Below are positions 1 to 5,304 of a DNA stretch of 8,239 nucleotides, piece after piece. Positions within the stretch are counted from its first letter, which is position 1; each line of letters starts with the position of its first letter. The notes below the pieces were generated by a model. That model was given only the letters and a program-made list of their open reading frames with translations, was not told the DNA's origin and searched no databases. The DNA lies in the NCBI GenBank assembly GCA_028064935.1, contig JAPTWT010000066.1, positions 1-8,239 of the forward strand, given 5' to 3'. Source of the DNA: Gammaproteobacteria bacterium (GTDB taxonomy: Bacteria > Pseudomonadota > Gammaproteobacteria > Acidiferrobacterales > Acidiferrobacteraceae). Made by a program: the position numbers and the translations under genes.

Positions 1-101
1 GCACTCCACCTCAGTCCCTTACATGGGAGGGAAGCGTAGCGTCAGATGTCTATATTGTCAAGCGCCTCGTAGCGTTGATGCCTAAAGGGGTGAGTAGTTA
101 C
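1..101 (-). mobile_element. Probable end of an insertion sequence cutting the ATPase gene
   Basis: The AAA ATPase frame stops making sense just after its Walker B motif, and the remaining bases to the window edge look like an insertion-sequence end. Read on the minus strand, the outer end starts GTAACTACTCACCCC (101 down to 87). It is followed by a promoter-like pair and, at the window edge, a purine-rich GAGGTGGAG that could be the ribosome binding site of a transposase gene starting outside the window. An outer end starting GTAA fits what is known of IS66-family elements, but no transposase sequence is visible, so the family is inference. The exact junction (about 101-105) is uncertain without the intact ATPase gene. 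Confidence 0.5.
33..61 (-). promoter_or_regulatory. Sigma-70-like promoter inside the putative insertion sequence
   Basis: On the minus strand a perfect TTGACA (61-56) is followed after 17 bases by TACGCT (38-33), which matches TATAAT at three positions including the key T, A and final T. A GAGG/GTGG purine stretch lies about 20 bases further on, at the window edge. The arrangement fits the promoter of a gene that begins just outside the window, probably the transposase. It points away from the ATPase start, so it does not drive the ATPase. Confidence 0.45.
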
Positions 102-1106
102 CCCCGGAAAAAGATTGTCCGCCCGAAAATAGTCTTCGACCTCGTCAAACAAGACAATCGCCCGCCCGCCTTGAGCACCCAGATGCGTGACGAGGCGCAG
201 GGCACGGGCCCGCTCGGGGGACTCTAAGGCCTCTCCCCTGGTACCCGCCACGGCCACTTCGAGCAGACGCACGCCGATATCAGCGGCCAAGGCCCGCGCT
301 AAAGCGGTCTTGCCTGTGCCCGGGGGCCCGTACAAAAGAATATTCACCCCCCGCAGACCGTCCGCCGCCCGCGCGAGAAGGGGCCTTGCCAGCGCGATGA
401 CGCCCGCGAGATGATTGAAATCCGCGAGATCGCGGGGCGCCTCGCTACCCGATTTGAGATAGCTCGCAAGCAGCGTCGCCGCTGAGAGATTCGGCTCCAG
501 AAGGCGCGCCAAAAGGTCGGGCGTCGTGTCAAGCCAATCGTCCAGATCGCGTCCATATCCCGTCGTCTCGAGAGTCACAAGACCCATGCTCGTTAAGGTC
601 GATCCCCGCGCAAGTGCCGCGGTGACCTCTTCTGCCGTCACCCCAAGACAGGACGCGATAAGCGCCATAACGTCGGCCCGGCCGCCGACCACCCGCCCCA
701 AAAGACCCAGTCCCCGCTGAAAGAGGCCCCGGGCCTTGGCGAGCGCCGCAAAGAGCAGGAGGTCTTGCTCGATCTCCGTCAAGGCGATCTCGGTCCCTAA
801 GGCCTCCACACCAGGCAGCGCGTCGGGACGTACCGCCTCGGCGGCCTTAAGGGCTCCCCGCAGAGCGCTCGCCAGGGCCCGCGGCGACGCGGTGGGCGCC
901 AGCGTCCCCACGCCAAAAAGCTCTCGCAAATGAAACGCGTCGGCCTCCTCGTCTTCCTCGTCCTCATCATCCACGCACAACCGCCGCCAACGCTCGGTCT
1001 CCAGAAGCCCCCGCAAGAGCCACAGCCGCACCCGCGCCTCCAGCGCCGGCCACAAGGCATAACCACTCCGACACCGAAGCCGACCACGCGAACGCATCTT
1101 TTTCAT
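42..1106 (-). CDS. AAA-family ATPase, C-terminally truncated
   Basis: Cytoplasmic P-loop ATPase of the AAA type. Counted from the chosen ATG (354 residues), the N-terminal 240 or so residues are mostly helical with an acidic run (DDEDEEDEE) near 46-54. Walker A GPPGTGKT is at about 260-267 and Walker B IVLFDEVED at about 317-325. Sensor 1, the arginine finger and the small helical domain, which should follow, are absent. The last 18-20 residues come from insertion-sequence-like DNA, so the product is probably inactive. The ATG at 1106 is chosen because AAGGGTGGG lies just upstream; a GTG at 1115 is in frame but has its purine run directly against it. It lies 130 bp downstream of the WYL regulator on the same strand and may share its transcript. 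The substrate is unknown. An unfoldase role for the nearby proteasome-like protein is speculation. Confidence 0.8.
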   Translation of the reverse strand: MKKMRSRGRLRCRSGYALWPALEARVRLWLLRGLLETERWRRLCVDDEDEEDEEADAFHLRELFGVGTLAPTASPRALASALRGALKAAEAVRPDALPGVEALGTEIALTEIEQDLLLFAALAKARGLFQRGLGLLGRVVGGRADVMALIASCLGVTAEEVTAALARGSTLTSMGLVTLETTGYGRDLDDWLDTTPDLLARLLEPNLSAATLLASYLKSGSEAPRDLADFNHLAGVIALARPLLARAADGLRGVNILLYGPPGTGKTALARALAADIGVRLLEVAVAGTRGEALESPERARALRLVTHLGAQGGRAIVLFDEVEDYFRADNLFPGVTTHPFRHQRYEALDNIDI

Positions 1107-1236
1107 GACACCCACCCTTTTGGGACACGACAGCAGACAGTATGAAGGCGTCCTCCGTCAGGGTGTGTCGTAGACGAGACCGGCCGCCACGCCGCGCTAC
1201 CCTCCTTGTGCACAGACCCGCGACCCCGGCGTTGAC

Positions 1237-2277
1237 TTAAGGATCCCGGTCGCCCGCCTCTTCGTTATAGGCCGCAGAGGCCTGCCGGAGGGTCTCGCCC
1301 ATCCACCGGCGCAGGCGGAGCGGTTTCACCACGTGCAGCTCAGCCCCCTGCCCCAGAAGCCATGTCCGCAGCGCATGGCTGTCCATCACCCGCGCTTGCA
1401 CGACACTCCAGGGTTCGCCCGACCGGACGATTTGGTCCGGCGCCAATGGGGCCTCGCGCAGATAACGGAGTGCGGCCGCCGACACGCGCAGCACGAGCGT
1501 CATCGGGCTCTCCTCAAACGGGATATCAAAGGCGCCGCTTGCGATATGGGCGTCTAAATCAAAATCCTTGGGGCGCCGGCCGGTCTTTTCCCCCATGAGC
1601 ACCCGGGACATCCGGTGCAGCGCATAGTGGCGCACGTCCTCGTACTCCCAGGCGGTCGCCGCGAGGTAATAGACGCCGTGGGCGCGCACAAGTCCCAGGA
1701 GATGGAGCCGGTATTCCGTCGCCGCCGATGCCCCCACGCCTTGATAATCGACCGTGAGTGTACGGCCCTGAAACAAGGCCTCACACACTGTCTGCAATAT
1801 GACGGGCGCGATCTCCGGAGACGCCCCTGGGCGGCGTCTCTCCCAGACCCGCAGCTTCTGGGGCCAGCCATTGACGAGCGAGGCCGGTCCTTGCGCCAGT
1901 AGGCCGCGGGCCTCGGTAAAAAACGGCCGCAAGCCCTGTTTTAACGTCGGTGGCAAGACATCGCCGTCGCTCGCTTCGAGCAGCACAAAGGCGACCGCTT
2001 GGGCCTCCGTGAGCCGCACGCGCCCGTCCGGGTGGCCGGCACCGGCCCAAGACACACGATAGGGCTTCGCGGTCCGGTCGATCCGCAAGGTCGCACCAAA
2101 AACCGATTGCAAGGCCACGATATCCCGCTCCAAGGTCCTGGCCGTCAAACCTTTGCCGCCCGCACCGACCGCGGTATTGGTCAAATACGCCAGCAACTCA
2201 GAAACGGTCATCACCTTCGGGTGAGACGGGATTGCGCGCAGGAGGCGCCATTGCCGCTCGAGTGTGTCTCCTTGCAT
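1237..2277 (-). CDS. WYL-domain transcriptional regulator
   Basis: DNA-binding regulator of 346 residues. The N-terminus is a winged helix-turn-helix (about 5-65; the segment LTARTLERDIVALQ at 44-57 fits the recognition region). The WYL domain (about 160-235) shows the family pattern with GVYYLAA at about 201-207 and HRMSRV at about 221-226. A C-terminal WCX-like domain (about 258-340) follows. WYL domains are known ligand-sensing domains, and several such proteins repress phage-defence operons (BrxR, CapW). The ATG at 2277 is preferred because GGAGG sits nine bases upstream; the ATG at 2286 directly abuts that GGAGG and cannot use it. The gene is divergent from the proteasome-like gene, and the region between them holds three operator-like repeats, so control of both directions is a natural inference. 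The ligand cannot be told from sequence. Confidence 0.9.
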   Translation of the reverse strand: MQGDTLERQWRLLRAIPSHPKVMTVSELLAYLTNTAVGAGGKGLTARTLERDIVALQSVFGATLRIDRTAKPYRVSWAGAGHPDGRVRLTEAQAVAFVLLEASDGDVLPPTLKQGLRPFFTEARGLLAQGPASLVNGWPQKLRVWERRRPGASPEIAPVILQTVCEALFQGRTLTVDYQGVGASAATEYRLHLLGLVRAHGVYYLAATAWEYEDVRHYALHRMSRVLMGEKTGRRPKDFDLDAHIASGAFDIPFEESPMTLVLRVSAAALRYLREAPLAPDQIVRSGEPWSVVQARVMDSHALRTWLLGQGAELHVVKPLRLRRWMGETLRQASAAYNEEAGDRDP

Positions 2278-2383
2278 GCCCCACATCCTCCGTGTCGCCT
2301 TTCAAACCAGACCGCGAGGAAGGCAAATGGCGCGCCACCCCCGCTCAACCCAACACCCGGCCATGACCGGTATGCACCGCCGT

Positions 2384-2399
2384 GATAAAACGTTTTATC
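2384..2399. promoter_or_regulatory. Perfect 16-bp palindrome, candidate operator
   Basis: GATAAAACGTTTTATC is perfectly self-complementary, with two further pairs beyond a single mismatch on each side. It lies 107 bases upstream of the WYL start and is A+T-rich within a GC-rich region. A 12-of-16 match occurs at 5067-5082, in front of the nuclease gene. Binding by the WYL protein is inference. Confidence 0.5.
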
Positions 2400-2486
2400 C
2401 CGCGACGGCCCCCTCACCTCGCTCGCCACGCGGCGCGTCGCGGCCTAGCAAAACGCCTTACCGGACCACGCTTCTCGCGGTTATTT

Positions 2487-2505
2487 CGTGCCACTTTGTG
2501 CCACG
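2487..2505. promoter_or_regulatory. Imperfect 19-bp palindrome, candidate operator
   Basis: CGTGCCAC and GTGCCACG flank a TTT centre. The arms pair except for one position each. The same bases also read as a direct repeat GTGCCAC with a 10-bp period, about one helical turn. Either reading suits a dimeric or tandem protein site; the protein is unknown. Confidence 0.35.
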
Positions 2506-2578
2506 AGCCCCGCGACCCGTCGATCGCCCGCAAGCCCCTAGACTATCCGTAACCAGGCCCCCAGGGAACGGTGTTGGA

Positions 2579-2597
2579 TGCGACACGGTTTGTCGCA
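2579..2597. promoter_or_regulatory. Inverted repeat TGCGACA-N5-TGTCGCA, candidate operator
   Basis: Two perfect 7-base arms around a 5-base centre lie ten bases before the -10-like TATATT at 2607-2612 and about 80 bases before the proteasome-like gene. A protein bound here would cover the promoter of that gene. The arm TGCGACA also forms the start of the tandem repeat near the island edge (8028, 8039). As an RNA hairpin it would be short, so a DNA-level role is favoured. Confidence 0.4.
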
Positions 2598-2678
2598 GAG
2601 GGCCCGTATATTGGTGTCGTGGTCACGGAGCCGAGAAAACTCCAGCGGCCCGCCGTTCGCAACCCTCAAGGAGCATCT

Positions 2679-3905
2679 ATGACCTGCGAAGTCGCTGTCC
2701 TCAATAAACGTGGCATTGCGTTAGCCGCCGATAGTGCCGTGACCCTGACCGATGGGGACGGGCAACGACGAAAGATTTACTACACAGCGGAGAAGCTCTT
2801 TTCCCTTTCGCCTAAGCTTCCCGTCGCGATCATGACCTATGGGCCGGCGGAGATTATGGGGGTGCCGTGGGAAACGGTGGTCAAGATGTACGCCCAAAGG
2901 CTCGATGGCCGGCGTTTTGATAGGCTCGCCGCCTATGCCCAAGATTTTTTGGGGTTCATCGAAGGGGCGGACTGGCTGTTCCCGCCGGCCGCCCAAAAGC
3001 AGTGGTTCCAGGGCCTCATCTACAATGTCTGGAAGCGCCTGTATCGTGATGAACTGGACAAGACATTGAGCGGCCGCGTAAAGCCGACCCGCAAGGAGCG
3101 TCTCGCAGCACTTGCGGCCCTGATTGCCCGGGATCACGAAGACTGGGAGCGGTATCCGGAGCTTGCCTGTGCCCCGGCCGGCTACGGGGAGCGACTCTGC
3201 GCCACCTTTGCAGACGCCCTGGATGACATCGAGCGTGACCTTTTCGCAGGCTTAGCTTTGTCGTCGGACATTCAGGCGGCTTTACGAAAGACCGTGGCCT
3301 GTGTCTACGAGAAGGAGTGGTTTCACCCAGCCGATCAAAGCCGCATCGTGATCGCCGGCATGGGCGAGGCCGAGCCCTTCCCGGTCCTCCTCGAGTATGA
3401 CGTCGGGACCCTAGCAGGCGGAATCCTGCGCCATGCCAAGACCGATGAAACCCGCATTGGGGAAGACATTGACGGTTCGGTCCACCCGTTTGGTCAGGGC
3501 GCCATCATCAACTCCCTCGTATCGGGGATCCATCCGCGGGTCTATCGCCAGATCGTCGAAACGGTCGTTCGGGCCGCCCACGAAGACTGCGACGACGAAG
3601 ACGATCCTGAGGAGATCCGCGCCGAAGAAAAACAGCTCCATGAATCCCTATACGAGGAGGTCGTGGACCCCTACAGCAAACCGCTCCTTGCCGCCGTGAG
3701 CGCGCTCCCCCGCCAGGATCTGGCCAAGATGGCCGAGGCGCTTATCAGCCTCACGGCCTTTTTGATGCGCATGACGGCTGATCAGGATGATACCGTGGCG
3801 GAACCTGTCGACGTGGCCCTTCTCTCGAAGGGGGATGGCTTTGTGTGGGTCAAGCACAAGGAGATCCAAAGCGTGACCGATAGGAACGCAAGGCCCCAAT
3901 CCTGA
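2679..3905 (+). CDS. Large proteasome beta-like Ntn hydrolase
   Basis: Predicted N-terminal nucleophile hydrolase, 408 residues. The chosen ATG has AAGGAG five bases upstream, while a GTG at 2571 lacks a comparable site. This start gives Met-Thr-Cys, and Met removal would expose Thr as nucleophile, as in HslV. The start (EVAVLNKRGIALAADSAVT, 4-22) places Asp18 at mature position 17, matching acidic residue 17 of proteasome beta subunits. EKLFSL (38-43) aligns with the segment holding catalytic Lys33, giving Lys39. RIVIAGMGEAEPFPVLLEYD (222-241), GQGA (272-275) and VDVALLSKGDGFVWV (377-391) match later strands of the fold; the last closely resembles the archaeal IDVAVITRKDGYVQL. Two helical insertions (about 70-218 and 290-345, the second with an acidic run) double the usual 200-residue size. 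The ATG of a weak ORF overlaps its stop. Peptidase activity and substrate are unproven. Confidence 0.8.
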   Translation: MTCEVAVLNKRGIALAADSAVTLTDGDGQRRKIYYTAEKLFSLSPKLPVAIMTYGPAEIMGVPWETVVKMYAQRLDGRRFDRLAAYAQDFLGFIEGADWLFPPAAQKQWFQGLIYNVWKRLYRDELDKTLSGRVKPTRKERLAALAALIARDHEDWERYPELACAPAGYGERLCATFADALDDIERDLFAGLALSSDIQAALRKTVACVYEKEWFHPADQSRIVIAGMGEAEPFPVLLEYDVGTLAGGILRHAKTDETRIGEDIDGSVHPFGQGAIINSLVSGIHPRVYRQIVETVVRAAHEDCDDEDDPEEIRAEEKQLHESLYEEVVDPYSKPLLAAVSALPRQDLAKMAEALISLTAFLMRMTADQDDTVAEPVDVALLSKGDGFVWVKHKEIQSVTDRNARPQS

Positions 3906-4269
3906 TGTCCTCACCACCACGTTCTGGAGATGACCCGTACAATAGGCATCTCTCGAAAAGGCTTGCTGTCGTGTCAAAACGCGGAAATCAGGCAATATGC
4001 CAAGTCATGGACCCGCCTCGCGGCCGGCGGCGGCGTGGATCGAGGTGCGGTCTGCGGGCCATGGGGAACTCGGCCGACGGCACTGGCAACGTAGATGCGC
4101 AAACCCAGACCGAAAAGAAAGGGAGACGGCAATCATTCGGATCCGAGGCAGCTCTGGCCAGAGCGGTATCGACACGGTCATCAATATTCTGCCAATATCT
4201 TCACACGATGCCCGGAACTCGCTCAAAAGGCCCTCTACCCATAAGCATCCTCCACCTGACGGACGCCGC
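3906..4269 (+). other. 364-bp gap with an uncertain 122-codon frame
   Basis: No confident gene is seen between the proteasome-like gene and the phosphatase. One plus-strand frame runs from an ATG that overlaps the upstream stop (TGATG at 3903-3907) to a TGA that overlaps the phosphatase start (ATGA at 4270-4273). That geometry would suit translational coupling. Against it, the 122-residue product has no recognisable domain, is rich in Arg, Ser and Gly, uses AGG and AGA arginine codons, and has only a weak upstream AAGG 11 bases away. The phosphatase frame is also open back to 3997, but that extension is low-complexity and does not look like part of a PP2C fold. Confidence 0.35.
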
Positions 4270-5064
4270 ATGACTGCCAGTGCCCTCGTTTCCCCGTCGG
4301 CCCTCTACACCGTTGCCTACACCCAGCATGCCGGCAAGATCCGCGGTCATGCCCAGCAGGACTGCCTATGGACGGGAGAATCCCTCTGGCAATGCCACGA
4401 TCTGCCGGTATCCAGCTACACGAGCGATTCTCCTGGGCTGTTTGCGGCCGTGGCCGATGGCGTCAGCGTAAGCCCAGCCCCTGCGAAAGCGAGCCAGGTC
4501 GTCATGGCGGCCTTGGCGAAGGAACTCGCGGAGGGTCATGCACTGGATGCCCGGCTGGCCCGCCGTCTCCAAGCCCATTTATGCGATACCCTCGCCCATC
4601 ACAGACGAACCCGTGGCTCAGCCACGACCCTGGCTGCGGTTCACCTTCACCCGCAGCACGCCACGATGCTCAATGTCGGCGACAGCCGCGTCTACCAGAT
4701 TACTGCGCAAAACCACTGGACCCAGCTCTCCTGCGATCACACCGTGCTGAACACCTTGATCGAAAAGGGAGAAGCCGAAGCAAGCACCGCATACGCCAGT
4801 TTCTATGGCGCCCTGGATTCCTGTTTGATCGCCGATGAAGAGGAGGCCGACTTCCGAATCCATACTCGCCCCATCACCTTGGCCCCTGGTGATACCTTAC
4901 TTATTTGCACCGATGGCGTTCATGACACGTTGGGAAACACGCTCGCCGGCCTGTTTGACGCGCAACGATCCTTGGCTGAGCAAGTGACCCGCTGGCGTAA
5001 AGCCGTACTGAAGGCCGGCGCCCCCGATAACTTGTCCCTGGTGGCTGTGCGGATCGGCTCGTAG
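4270..5064 (+). CDS. PP2C-family Ser/Thr protein phosphatase
   Basis: Soluble metal-dependent phosphatase of 264 residues, close to the size of a lone bacterial PP2C domain (PppA/Stp1 type). Motifs occur in the expected order: GHAQQD (26-31), FAAVADGVS (58-66) with the metal-binding Asp63-Gly64, GSATTL (116-121), LNVGDSRVY (134-142), LSCDHTVLNTLIEKGE (153-168), LLICTDGVHD (210-219) with metal ligand Asp215, and APDNLSLVAVR (251-261) with Asp253. All core acidic residues appear intact, so activity is expected. There is no membrane segment or fused sensor. The ATG at 4270 places the fold's first strand at residue 12 but has only a poor ribosome site; upstream in-frame starts back to 3997 are possible. 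No kinase partner is visible in the window. It lies in the same direction as the proteasome-like gene and may regulate that module by dephosphorylating a component, which is inference. Confidence 0.9.
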   Translation: MTASALVSPSALYTVAYTQHAGKIRGHAQQDCLWTGESLWQCHDLPVSSYTSDSPGLFAAVADGVSVSPAPAKASQVVMAALAKELAEGHALDARLARRLQAHLCDTLAHHRRTRGSATTLAAVHLHPQHATMLNVGDSRVYQITAQNHWTQLSCDHTVLNTLIEKGEAEASTAYASFYGALDSCLIADEEEADFRIHTRPITLAPGDTLLICTDGVHDTLGNTLAGLFDAQRSLAEQVTRWRKAVLKAGAPDNLSLVAVRIGS

Positions 5065-5066
5065 GC

Positions 5067-5082
5067 GATAAAAGGCGATATC
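5067..5082. promoter_or_regulatory. Operator-like site related to the 2384 palindrome
   Basis: GATAAAAGGCGATATC matches 12 of 16 positions of the perfect palindrome at 2384-2399, keeping both outer ends. It begins three bases after the phosphatase stop. The same stretch holds a direct repeat GGCGATA-AAA-GGCGATA (5064-5080, period 10). It could bring the nuclease gene under the same regulator as the divergent region, but a match of this length can occur by chance. Confidence 0.3.
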
Positions 5083-5181
5083 TGAACGATGGCGATGGGA
5101 GAGGATCCTGAAATACAACAATAACCGAAATCTTTTTCGTAAATGCGGTATCAAGACACAGCCAGGGTTGAACATAGGTTC

Positions 5182-5209
5182 TTGGCACGTGGAGCCAGAC
5201 TTTTATCGT
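5182..5209 (+). promoter_or_regulatory. Sigma-70-like promoter for the nuclease gene
   Basis: TTGGCA (5182-5187, five of six to consensus) is followed after 16 bases by TATCGT (5204-5209, four of six). It lies about 95 bases upstream of the preferred nuclease start, in a 240-base A+T-richer gap. TTTTATC, a half-site of the 2384 palindrome, overlaps the -10 (5201-5207). Its presence argues that the nuclease is transcribed separately from the phosphatase. Confidence 0.45.
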
Positions 5210-5304
5210 GTGGGAAAAATCCTGACAAGGCTGAACACAGCGGTTTCAAGTATCTCTCATTTACACAAATCGGCACCTCACACCTAGACACGCGGGAGAA
5301 CGAA

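Larger units (their letters stand above)
2278..2678. promoter_or_regulatory. Divergent control region between the regulator and the proteasome-like gene
   Basis: This 401-base gap separates two divergent genes and holds no convincing gene. It contains three symmetric, operator-like sequences (2384-2399, 2487-2505, 2579-2597) and a -10-like TATATT at 2607-2612 on the plus strand. No strong -35 was found at the right distance from it. A longer GC-rich inverted pair, CGCGACG at 2401-2407 and CGTCGCG at 2436-2442, is also present and may be chance. Multiple symmetric sites suit binding by a dimeric regulator, most simply the WYL protein encoded beside it. Confidence 0.55.

Noticed and set aside
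2487..2505. Sigma-54 promoter suggested by TGGCAC on the minus strand
   Set aside because: The required GC of the -12 element is not at the right spacing after TGGCAC, so the symmetric-site reading is better.
2571..2678. GTG start 36 codons upstream for the proteasome-like gene
   Set aside because: It would bury the Thr that should become the N-terminal nucleophile, and the ATG at 2679 has a far better AAGGAG. The interval carries promoter-like sequence.
3997..4269. 91-residue N-terminal extension of the phosphatase
   Set aside because: The extension is Arg/Pro/Ser-rich with no domain, and the PP2C fold is complete from 4270. It is kept only as an alternative start.
5143..5304. N-terminal extension of the nuclease from an ATG at 5143
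   Set aside because: The extension has no DUF262 features and no clear ribosome site, and it contains the promoter-like pair at 5182-5209. The ATG at 5305 has GGGAGA at good spacing.
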